Source of the DNA: Neoceratodus forsteri
Taxonomy: Eukaryota > Chordata > Ceratodontiformes > Ceratodontidae
NCBI GenBank assembly: GCA_016271365.2
Contig: CM057456.1
Location: forward strand, 167,293,501 to 167,357,500
DNA: 64,000 bases
Direction: 5' to 3'
The notes under the pieces were generated by a model, which was not told the DNA's origin, ran no database searches, and saw only the letters and a program-made list of their open reading frames with translations. Shown here one piece after another: positions 42,353 to 51,409 of the stretch. Position 1 is the first letter of the stretch. Each line of letters starts with the position of its first letter. The translations under genes and the position numbers were made by a program.

Positions 42353-45290
42353 CTACTTCCTGCATCCCCCCACTATAATTGCCTTATGTCTGTCCCATGC
42401 ATGCCTGAATTCCCCCATTGTTTTAGACCCCACAACCTCTCCAGGAAGGCGGTTCCATGTGTCCACCACTCTCTCTGTGAAAAAGAATTTCCTCACATTA
42501 CCCCTGAGCCATCCCCCCTCTAACTTTAAATTGTGCCCCCTTGTTCTTACACATCTCTTTTTCTGAAAGATGCTACCCTCCTGGACTTTGTTGATTCCCT
42601 TGAGGTACTTAAAAGTTTCTATCATGTCCCCCCCGTCCCTCCTTTCATTAAGGGTATACATATTAAGCTTTCTCAGTCTCTCTTCATATGGTTTCTGATG
42701 TAGACCCTGCACCATTTTAGTTGTCCTCCTCTGGGCTGCTTCCATCCTGTCTATATCCTTGCATAGATGAGGTCTCCAAAACTGCACGCAGTACTCCAGA
42801 TGGGGTCTCACTAACTGTCTGTACAGAGAGATAACAACTTCGCTTTTTCTACTTGTGATGCCCCTCCCTATGCATCCCAGTATCCCCCTGGCTCTCCTTA
42901 CTGACTTCTCACATTGCTTACCCACCTTTAGGTCATCTGATATGACTACACCCAGATCCCTTTCCATTATTGTTGTTGCTAGTACCTCCCTGCTATTGTA
43001 CTCTTCTCCTGGATTTTATTTCCCAGGTGCATTACTTTGCACTTCTTTGCATTGAAACTAAGTTGCCATATGTCTGACCATTCCTCCAACCTTGCCATGT
43101 CCCTTTTCATCCTTTCTACCCCCTTGTGTACCAACTCTGTTACAGATCTTTGTGTCATCTGCAAAGAGACATACCTTTCCTTCCAGACCCTCTGCAATGT
43201 CACCTATAAAAGGCGTTAAAGAGGACTGAATACTGAGCCCTGAGGTACTCCACTAGTAACCTCCCTTTCTTCAGAATGTGTTCCATTCACTATTACCTTC
43301 TGTGTCCTGTTGTGCAGCCAGTTTGCTACCCAGGCTACCACCCTAGGACCCACTCCCAGGGTGGCTAACTTGATTATTAATCTTTTGTGTGGGACTGTGT
43401 CAAATGTCTTGCTAAAGTCTAGGTAGGCCATATCCACAGCCCCTTCCTGGTCTATTACTTTGGTCACCCAGTCAAAGAAATCAATTCAATTCATCTGACA
43501 TGACCTTCCTGCTGTGAATCCATGCTGCTTTGGGTCCTGTGCCCTGCTGGCCTTTAGGTACTGAACAATTCTTTCTTTCAGAAGTGATTCCATCATTTTC
43601 CCCACCACTGAGGTCAAACTAACAGGTCTGTAGTTTCCTGCTTCTGCCTTGCTCCCACTTTTGTGAAGGGGAATCACATCTGCCCTCCTCCAGTCCTCAG
43701 ACACCACCCCATCTTCCAATGATTTGTTAAAAAGTGTGGTTAGTGGTGTCACTAGGTCCTCCCTTAGTTCTTTTAGGATTCTAGGGTGAATCCCATCAGG
43801 CTCCATTGCTTTGTCCACCTTGAGTTTTAGGAGTTCTTTCAGGACTCTTTCTTCTGTAAATGGACTGGCGTCAACCCCACTACCCAGAGTGCTTCTATTG
43901 TTTGGTTTAGGTAACTCCTCCTCTTCTTCTTTTGTGAATACTGAGCAAAAGTATTCATTCAGTATCTCTGCCTTTTCACTGTCTCCCTCTGACCACATCC
44001 CCTCTCCTTTATTAATCTTCACTATCCCTCCCTTAACTTTTCTATGCTCCCTAATGTACCTATAAAAGGTTTTATCCCCTCTTCTTAACTGAGTTGGCTA
44101 TTTTTTTCTCAGTTTGGGCCTTTGCTTTTCTGACTGCCTTCCTCACTTCTTTCTGCTTTAATTGATACAGTTCCCTGTCGTGCTCCTTCTGTGATTCCTT
44201 ATACTTTTTGAATGCAGCCTTTTTCTCCTTAACCGTCCCTGACACCTCTTTTGAGAACCATAGTGTTTTTTTATTCTGCTTTGTTTTCTTTATTTGTTTC
44301 ACACAAAGGCTTGTTGCCTCCATGATGGCAGTTTTTTTTTTCTCCATTGTTCTTCCACCCCTCCTTTCTGGCCATTTGCTAATGCATTCCTCAGGTATTC
44401 ACCCATTATGCCAAAGTCAGCCCTTCTAAAGTCCAGTATCCTTGTCTTTGTGTGGCCTATCTCCAAGGTTGTGTTTATTGTGAAGCACACTGTGCAGTGG
44501 TTGCTTGTTCCCAGATGTCTACTGACTTCTAAATTTGTGATCCTCTCTCCATTTGAGAGTACCAGGTCTGCTATTGCTCCCTCCCGAGTGGGTTCCACCA
44601 CTAGCTGTCTAAGGCATGCCTCCTGTAGGGCATCAAGAATGACGCTGCTCTTGGATGTGGCTGCAGTCCATGTCGTCCAGTTAACATCTGGCATATTCAG
44701 GTCCCCCATTAACAGTATCTCCCCTTTTTCAACCATTTTGAGAATACCCTCTATCATTTTCTTGTCCATTTCTTCCCCTTGAGATGGGGGTCTGTATACA
44801 ACCCCGTGTGGATTGTGATGCCATTCCCTGTCTCCAAGGTGACCCAGAGTACCTCTTGTCCTCACCCTTTACTTTTTAGTTCTGTAGCTTTGATCCCTTC
44901 CCTTATGTAGAGAGCTAGTCCACCTCCTCTTTTACCCTCCCTTTCCCTTCTGTAGATTGTGTACCCTGGTATGTTGACATCCCAGTCATGGTTCTCCATG
45001 TACCATGTTTCTGTGACTGCCACAATATCCAAGTGTTCCTCTTCCATCAGGGCTACTAGCTCTGGAAGCTTGGTTCCCAGACTACTGGCATTGGTACTCA
45101 TTGCCCTCCATTTAATTTTGGCTTTATCCTTTTTTACCCCATCCCTGCTCTTATTGCCCTTGTCTATTTTTCCATTTACCCCTGTCCTGCCCTCTGTCAA
45201 GCTCTGTACCTCAGTGTTTACCCTACTACCTGCCATGTTTTGTGGGGGGAGGCTTCAACTTTCCTGTTTCCTATCAGCACCTCCCCCCTT
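42353..45290 (-). pseudogene. CR1 ORF2 (endonuclease-reverse transcriptase), few frameshifts
   Basis: Minus-strand frames follow family order. The endonuclease (45236-44862 and 44865-44299) has VAVTETWYMENHDW, GDLNMPDVNW and LGTSNHCTV, where the usual catalytic SDH has become SNH. The linker is at 44347-44072. RT fingers and palm (44022-43486, 43467-43216) carry KVDKAMEPDGIHPRILKEL, DFSKTFDTVPHKRLI and SGVPQGS. The catalytic LFADDTK box at about 43150 is present but in a shifted frame. The C-terminal domain (42967-42353) has ERDLGVVISDDLK and VVDTWNRLPGEVVGS. About five shifts and the SNH change make it inactive, but decay is modest. Confidence 0.9.
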
Positions 45291-45363
45291 GGCTAGTTTA
45301 AAAGCTTGCCAAGGAAGCCTTTAAACCTATCACCTATGCACTTGTTTCCCTTGCTGGATAGAT

Positions 45364-46215
45364 TCAGACCATCATGCCAGTGTAGACCTTCAACTCTCCA
45401 GGTAAACCCCCAGTCCCCAATGAAGCCAAAGCCCTGTGCTCTGCACCAGTTTTCAACCATTCATTAAACTGCATGGTATGCAGTACTATAGCCTCACCCC
45501 TGCCATAGACTGGCAGCACCTCTGAGAAGGTTACTGTGCTTGCTACCTGTCTGAGGTCCCTCCCCAACTCCACAAATTCATCCTGCACTGCACTGATCTC
45601 ATGCCTAGCTAGGTCATTTGTCCCGAGGTGGACAATGATATCTAGTTCCCTCTCCTGTGATGCTGCTTCTGCAGTCCTGAGGATTTGCTTCCTGTCCCTC
45701 CAAGCCATGGCACCAGGCAGGCACCTTACTTCCCTCTCCTCTCCCTTCCCCAGGTCTACACCCCTAACAACTGAGTCCCCTATCAGAAGCTGTTTCTTTC
45801 CCCTGTGATGTCCCTTGCCACTCTTTTGTGGGTCTCCCTTGTGGATGTCCACAACATTCTTCTTGGTCTCCACTGAGGGTGACATCATAGAGGAACCTTG
45901 AATTGCTAGACTGACATATGATTTGTGTAGAGGTACAACTTGGGGGCTATGCCTCTGTTCCACCACCCTCACCCTCCCAGAACCTACTGTGGTCCATCTG
46001 CTCTTCACACATGACAACCTCTGATGCAGTGGCTGTGGAACGGGTGCTCTTTTGGTGGGGAAGGCCTCCTTAGTCCTTGCCAGTTCAGCCTGGAGGTGGG
46101 CAACCTCTTCCCTTAGAGCTGACAGTTGCCTACAAATAGGGAAGCAACGCAGGTTCCAGAATGTCTCCTGGAAAACTGCTGCCCCACAGCCAGTGCATTG
46201 CACCACTCCCCACAT
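45364..46215 (-). CDS. CR1 ORF1 with zinc-finger-like N-terminus, coiled coil and esterase domain
   Basis: An uninterrupted 283-codon frame on the minus strand. The N-terminus has a CTGCGAAVFQ..FWNLRCFPIC Cys-rich motif, followed by a short coiled coil (LSALREEVAHLQAELART). The C-terminal half is an SGNH/GDSL-type esterase: LLIGDSVVRGVD (catalytic Ser block) and IIVHLGTNDLARHE (Asn block). CR1 and L2 ORF1 proteins of vertebrates are known to carry such esterase domains, proposed to act on membranes or in RNP assembly. The final His block is unclear because the end of the frame (GTGGLPGELKVYTGMMV) looks shifted. ORF2 begins about 75 bp downstream. Confidence 0.85.
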   Translation of the reverse strand: MWGVVQCTGCGAAVFQETFWNLRCFPICRQLSALREEVAHLQAELARTKEAFPTKRAPVPQPLHQRLSCVKSRWTTVGSGRVRVVEQRHSPQVVPLHKSYVSLAIQGSSMMSPSVETKKNVVDIHKGDPQKSGKGHHRGKKQLLIGDSVVRGVDLGKGEEREVRCLPGAMAWRDRKQILRTAEAASQERELDIIVHLGTNDLARHEISAVQDEFVELGRDLRQVASTVTFSEVLPVYGRGEAIVLHTMQFNEWLKTGAEHRALASLGTGGLPGELKVYTGMMV

Positions 46216-46232
46216 GTCCCTCTTCCTTATAA

Positions 46233-46562
46233 TATACTATGAGTAATATATAACTTTTTTTTTTTTTTGGTGTGTACTTACCCTTTATGCACTGTGCTGG
46301 GTTATTAAGAATATGACAGTTTTGCCCCAAGACCTGTTAAGGAAGTGATGTCAGAACCTTGACTATAAAGAAAATGCTACGCCTGGGGTGGGCGGGGTGA
46401 GGGGAAGGGTGGGTGGGTAGGCCACAACCACTAGTGACTGTTAGAAACAATCAAATACACCACTGCTCCACCACCCTGGTGAGTACTGCCCTTTACAGTA
46501 AGTCAACTAACACCACAATTTACTAGACCACTGCTCCTACACAAACCACTCTACTGAGTCCA
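46233..46562 (-). promoter_or_regulatory. Probable CR1 5' untranslated region
   Basis: This segment lies directly upstream of CR1 ORF1. It contains a 16-base T run on plus (A run on minus) near 46255-46269 and a GGGGTGGGCGGGGTGAGGGG GC-box-like tract at 46385-46415. No ORF is present. CR1 elements carry internal promoters in this position; that this one does is inference. Confidence 0.45.
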
Positions 46563-46636
46563 GGGATAAAATTAACTCTCTGCTCAGCCAGCAGGATACT
46601 TCTAAAATGTTGCACAAATATCCTTCCAAATTCTAG
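46563..46636. repeat. Tandem unit 1, left part (interrupted by foldback element)
   Basis: GGGATAAAATTAACTCTCTG...CAAATATCCTTCCAAATTCTAG matches the start of unit 2 at 48713-48784. The unit is broken here by the foldback element and continues at 48282. Confidence 0.85.
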
Positions 46637-48281
46637 GGCCTAGATATTCAAAAGGGTTGCGCATAGCGCAACAATGTTGCACCATGTGCAACCCACTGAT
46701 GCGCCCCAGCGCGATATTCAAAAGGGAAAAGTGCGCCACAGAAATCCCGATGCGCCGGAGTGCATCAATAATGTATGCAGGCAGAGGTGGGGGGGGCGTG
46801 CCCATGCATAACCTGCACAGCCTGATATTCAGCCCGGGATGTGAAGAGACATGCATGCGCAACCCCTACTTGCGCCAGCTCAAAGTTAAGCCAAAAAAAA
46901 AGGAACAAATGATGGCCACCCATAGGTGAGCTGCCGCATAGCAAGGCGCAACACGGCAGCTGCCACCTGTGCATGGCCACCCGAGATTCTGCTGCACCTG
47001 GCGGCACCCCCCATGCCCGATCACGGGCATTCGTAAAGACAAAACTCCGTCCTATATCCCTGGTGGTCCAGTGGACTGATTTCCACCTAATCGCGGGCAT
47101 CTGTGTTAAGAAAGAGTACCCCCCTATCCTATATCCCTGGTGGTCCAGTGGACCAATTTCCACCCAATTCCGGGCATCTGTGTTAAAAGAGAACCCCCCC
47201 AGGCCAACATCCCTGGTGGTCCAGTGGACTGCACTCTGCCCGATCGCGGGCATCAGTACAACGGAAAACGTCCTATTACCCTGGTGGTCTAGGGTACCCT
47301 CTCCCCACCACCACTGAGCCCCACCGCCCCCTCCCCACCAGCCAGCAGGCGGCACCCCACCCGCCTGCCGCCCGCCGCCTGCCGACTGATAGTTGATAGG
47401 GCTGCCGCCCGTGTCTCCTGGCGTGAAGCCAATGGGTGCAGCCCTACACCACATTCAGATATGTAGATGATTCATTCACATATCTGGAATATCTATCTAA
47501 GTGGAGCTGCACACTCATTGGCTCACGCGGTGAGCCAATGGGCATGCAGCCCTACTGAGCTGTCAGTCGGCGGGTGGCGGGGTGACAGGTGGGTGGGGTG
47601 CTGCCACCCGCTGGCTGACAGGGGGAGTGGGGCAGTGGGGCTCAGTGGGCGGGTGGGGAGGTGGTATCCTAGACCACCAGGGTAATAGGATGTTTTCCAT
47701 TGTACTGATGCCTGCGATCAGGCAGAGTGCGGTCCACTGGACCACCAGGGATGTTGGCTGATGGGGGTTCTCTTTCTTAACACAGATGCCCAAGAGGGGT
47801 GGAAATCGGTCCACTGGACCACCAGGGATATAGGATGTTTTTCTTTTTTTATTTAAACAGATGCTCACGATCGGGCTGCAGGGGGTGTCGGTCCTGATGG
47901 CTGCTGCCTGGCAGGGCGCCAGGTGCAAGTCGTCGGGGATCAGCGCACCTGCATGCAAATGGGTCCATAATGACATGCAAATGGCCCCATGTGCACCTTG
48001 CATAAATTATGGCCCCATTTGCATGTCACCTTTGAATATCGCTGGTGCTGTGAATGGCACAATGGCACTTGTGCTAAGCGCATCTCCATGCTCCACTCTG
48101 GCCACTTGTGTTGGCGCCCAGTGCCACTGTGCAGGCACAGTGGGGTGTGAGGTCGCGATATTCCAAAGCTGCTGAAAACCAATAGGCAGCTCCTTTGAAT
48201 ATCGCCCAGGCCACACCCCCGCGCAGCTTGAGCTGCGCCCAAGCTTGCGCCACAGCCTGGTGCAGTTTGAATATCTGGGCC
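46637..48281. mobile_element. GGCCCAGATATTC foldback element, copy 2
   Basis: The element starts GGCCTAGATATTCAAAAGGG and ends GTTTGAATATCTGGGCC. TAG at 46634-46636 and 48282-48284 is the 3-bp target duplication. The empty site is visible in the sister tandem unit at about 48774-48785 (CAAATCCTAGGTCTCTAGC). Length is 1.65 kb. Arms carry CCCTGGTGGTCCAGTGGAC and CGATCGCGGGCAT repeats at about 47055, 47135, 47210 and 47280, mirrored at 47675, 47735 and 47808. The centre near 47450-47520 contains AGATATGTAGATGATTCATT, as in copy 1. No transposase. Confidence 0.9.
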
Positions 48282-48712
48282 TAGGTCTCTAGCACAGGAA
48301 TCAAGCAACTTCAGTTGTATTTCACCCCCTCTGGTTATAAAATTTCTACACTCTAATGGAATCCTGCAATTCTCTTCTTAATGCCAATAAGAAAAAAATG
48401 AAACTTTCTGTAGAAAGCATAGCTTACCTTCCTAACTAGTCCCCAACAATATTACGTCTTACCAGGTTCCCAGTTCATCAAATGCATTCTAGTTTGTTCT
48501 CTGCAGTATAGCAAGTTTCTCAGCTTCCAACAGAAGCAAGCAAGTCTTTTCTGACTGGCTTCTCACTGTGTAGTTTGCCTAAGACAGCTCAGTGATAAAA
48601 GCCCCACCCAGAATCAATTGATTGACTACTGACACCTGTGATGTAAGCAGGCCTTTCAGTGAAGGCACTTTGCTATGTCTGATTCTAATACACAAACCCT
48701 TATCTGAAACAA
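48282..48712. repeat. Tandem unit 1, right part
   Basis: TAGGTCTCTAGCACAGGAAT...CTTTCTGTAGAAAGCATAGC...TTTTCTGACTGGC matches 48783-49054 at roughly 95% by eye. Together with 46563-46636 the interrupted unit is about 500 bp. It ends in about 150 bp (48560-48712) not found in unit 2. Confidence 0.85.
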
Positions 48713-49054
48713 GGGATAAACTCACCGCTCAGCCAGCAGGACACTTCTAAAATGTTGCACAAATATCCTTCCAAATCCTAGGTCTCTAGCACAGGAAATC
48801 AAGCAACTTCAGTTGTATTTCACCCCCCTGGTTATAAAATTACTACACTTTAATGGAATCCTGCAATTCTCTTCTTAATGCCAATAAGAAAAAATGAAAC
48901 TTTCTGTAGAAAGCATAGCTTACCTTCCTAACTAGTCCCCAACAATATTATGTCTTACCAGGTTCCCAGTTCCTCAAATGCATTCTAGTTTGTTCTCTGC
49001 AGTATAGCAAGTTTCTCAGCTTCCAACAGAAGCAGGCAAGTATTTTCTGACTGA
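48713..49054. repeat. Tandem unit 2 (empty foldback site)
   Basis: Second, truncated copy (about 340 bp) of the unit, uninterrupted at the foldback insertion point. Its position beyond the CR1 5' untranslated region, on the upstream side of that minus-strand element, would fit a monomer-type 5' end. It could equally be unrelated host DNA duplicated in tandem. Confidence 0.8.
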
Positions 49055-49109
49055 CAGTTTGTTTGCTGAACAATTCAAGCTGGTACAAAAAAATCCAGTG
49101 TTGGACAAT

Positions 49110-49437
49110 GTTACAGATATGTCAACTTGATATGCATACCATCTAAACAAATAGGCCCTGTAACTGATAATAATACAATCTCAACAAAGTAAGATAAAAT
49201 GGCAGAAACTCTGAATAGATATTTCTGTAGTATCTTGAGGAACAATTTTGTAACTGACATAAATAACGGTGATCCATATCTATCTTCAAATAACCACAAT
49301 AAACTTGTTATTACTGAGCAAATGATCTTGGCTGGAACAAATAAGGTTAAAAATAACACTGCTTCAGGTCCCAAGGACATAACAGTCCCAATAATAAAAT
49401 TTTGGAGTCAGAACTTTTGGGTCTCTTAGCCCATATT
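49110..49437 (+). pseudogene. LINE RT finger fragment
   Basis: The 76-codon plus-strand frame at 49199-49429 reads ETLNRYFCSILRNN and AGTNKVKNNTASGPKDITVP. These are the N-terminal RT motifs of CR1-group LINEs (LN.YFCSVF; K.NKASGPD.I.P.I). Neither end of the element is present. Confidence 0.65.
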
Positions 49438-49479
49438 GTTAAGCAATCACTTGCCATGGGCCAGATCCCTTTAAGGATA

Positions 49480-49715
49480 TAGGAACATAGGATCTTCAGA
49501 CAAAAGGGCACATATGTCAACAGTATTTAGCCTGTCTACTGTATATTTCAGTGGTTGCAGCCACTGATCCCTTCCTCCAAGAGTTTTCCATCCAATCTAC
49601 ATTTGAACATCTGTAAATTGCCACTTGTAACCATAGTCTCAGTTAACAAGATTCTGTGCATAGGAAGTATCACATCCTCAGCCCTACTTCTTATATTCTT
49701 TTTTTGCTGTTAATC
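49480..49715 (-). repeat. LINE 3'-end fragment, minus strand
   Basis: The block opens (plus reading) with ATATAGGAACATAGGATCTT and continues with sequence resembling the reverse complement of CR1-group C-terminal coding DNA (CCACTGATCCCTTCCTCCAA, TCCATCCAATCTACATTTGA). It belongs to a different, older family from the 42242 CR1. Low resolution by eye. Confidence 0.45.
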
Positions 49716-49744
49716 TGATTTATCCCCAGCACAACCTAAACATC

Positions 49745-49853
49745 CATCGACTGTTGGTTAACTAGGATCTGCAGCTTATTCGTTAGGTAGGAAAATAGGC
49801 AGATTAGGTAGGCCGAGCAGTATTTATCTGCCATCAAATTCTATGTTTCTATG
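49745..49853 (+). mobile_element. CR1-type 3' end fragment, plus strand
   Basis: GTTGGTTAACTAGGATCTGC...GGTAGGAAAATAGGCAGATT...AAATTCTATGTTTCTATGA is the same 3' end as at 59755-59856 and 1600-1724. Only about 110 bp remain. Confidence 0.75.
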
Positions 49854-50357
49854 ACCCACCCAAGCCCAGTCACTGGTGTCCAGGTACTCATCTCACCCAA
49901 TCTTCCCCCATGGTGTACACCCATGATGGGGTGTCAACAGGGGGGGCCGCCCACCACTGAAGGACCAAATCCAGATTACTTCACCCATGGTGTACCCCCA
50001 TGGTGGGGTCCAATGGCAAGGCCACCCATCGACAGTACAGATCTGGTATGGAAAATTTGTCCTGCAGTCCCACAGAGAGCCTGCAGAGGGTCAGCTTCAT
50101 CCATGTTGTGACCAGCCTATTTTTCCTAATTATTCATGGAGGGATGATGTGCAATGTCTTCTGTGTGCCCCATGCACACTACCAACCATAGAACATTGAT
50201 GACCACCAACCATTCAAACTCCATTACACTGGTGCTGGCTGCTGAACCCCAAAACTCCACTAGGGGACAGACCCACAACCCTCCCACCCCAGAGGAGGAG
50301 AACCATCCTCTGGATGCTCAATCCCCCTCTCCCAGCCAGCCTCTGCTGAACTGAGTC
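49854..50357. other. Non-coding stretch, possible SINE body
   Basis: It contains a partial direct repeat, CATGGTGTACACCCATGATGGGG at 49909 and CATGGTGTACCCCCATGGTGGGG at 49985. If the tRNA-like head at 50358-50440 heads a SINE on the minus strand, this segment is downstream of it and could be its body. No coding domain. Confidence 0.4.
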
Positions 50358-50440
50358 TGTCATTGAACCTGGGTCACCAGCATGGTGGCAGGTGAGGCAA
50401 AATGGTTGCCTCTGCCCTCTGCGCTACTGGACCGGCCACT
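50358..50440 (-). repeat. tRNA-like SINE head
   Basis: On the minus strand, GTCCAGTAGCGCAGAGGGC carries a good pol III box A (TAGCGCAGAGGG). About 46 bases later comes GGTTCAATGAC, a near-consensus box B. Spacing and order fit a tRNA-derived promoter. The stems do not form an obvious complete cloverleaf, so a functional tRNA gene is unlikely. Confidence 0.5.
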
Positions 50441-50449
50441 TCTTATATC

Positions 50450-51255
50450 CTTAAAAATACAACCCAGTGTCTTACTGCATTTGGCTACTGCATTATGTCC
50501 AGATGTTTCTCACATTCAGAAGCCCTTAAGATGGCTCCCCCTAAGTGATATTTTAATTTCTTATTTTTGTGCCTTAGGTGCATTATACTTTTCCAGTTTG
50601 AAACTTATTTTATACTGCACTGGCCACCTAGATAGTTCATCAAGCTCTGATTGAAACAATGCCACTTGTTTTTCACTATCCACTATATGCCCTACATTTG
50701 AGTCATCAGCAAATTTTGTAGTCCATTCCCCTTTAGATGTAGATATACTGGTTATATAGATATTAAATAAACTAGGTCCCAGGACAGAACTCTGAGGGAC
50801 ACTGTTGGTGACATTTATTCTCACTGAATCATTACAATTTATTCTTACATTTTGTGAGCTGTTACTCAGCCAGGACTTTTATTCAACTTAATGCCAGTAA
50901 TGCTTCGAATAAGTGCAGCATGTGGCACAGTATCTAATGCCTTGCTAAAATCTAAATATACCACATTGATTGGTTTCCCCACAGTTAACACTTGGCTTAT
51001 CCTCTCAAAAAAATCAATCAGATTGATCAGGAAAGATCTACTACTTCTAAATCAATGTTGGCCATTGTCCAATAGATGATTAACCCTTATGTAATCATTT
51101 ACTTTGTCTCTTACAATTTTTTCCAAATGTTTTATTTATGACCAATGCATGGCTCGCTGGTCTGTAATTCACCATGTATATTCTGCTACCCTTTTTATAA
51201 ATCAGAACTACTGTAGTTGTTTTCCATGTCTCAGGTGTCATACTCTCTCTCTCTA
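50450..51255 (-). pseudogene. CR1-group LINE reverse transcriptase, decayed
   Basis: Minus-strand reading gives ETWKTTTVVLIYKKGSRI and NYRPASHALVI (about 51200), FERISQVLTVGKPINVVYLD and SKALDTVPHAALI (about 50930-51010), and SSVLGPSLFNIYITS with KFADDSNVGHIVDSEKQ (50561-50824), which keeps the catalytic Asp pair. Both ends are missing. It is distinct in sequence from the large CR1 copies. Confidence 0.8.
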
Positions 51256-51262
51256 GAGATTT

Positions 51263-51380
51263 GCTTCCAAGGACTTTGTCCCTGAGCTGGAACTGTAGCT
51301 GCAGTGGGACTTAAGCAACATCCAGTGCTGGTTCCTTTCATTGACACTCAGCAGCTGTGGTCCCAGTATTTAAACAAACT
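51263..51380 (+). repeat. Short fragment of the LINE seen at 41180-42238
   Basis: GAGCTGGAACTGTAGCTGCA...GGGACTTAAGCAACATCCAGTG matches 41393-41437. It lies directly between the LINE fragment and composite copy C. Confidence 0.55.
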
Positions 51381-51409
51381 CTGGTCAGAGCTGATAGGGC
51401 TGCATCTGA

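Larger units (their letters stand above)
42242..46232 (-). mobile_element. Nearly full-length CR1-type LINE
   Basis: On the minus strand the element holds ORF1 (46215-45364), ORF2 (45290-42353) and a 3' end of ATAGAAACATAGAAACATAG-type octamers at 42242 (plus-strand reading). It is the most complete CR1 in the window. The 3' end matches fragments at 1540-1724, 49745-49853 and 59690-59856. Upstream sequence to 49054 may belong to its 5' region. Confidence 0.88.

Noticed and set aside
50358..50440. A functional tRNA gene.
   Set aside because: Boxes A and B are present, but the acceptor and anticodon stems do not pair convincingly, and the surroundings are repeat debris; a SINE head is more likely.
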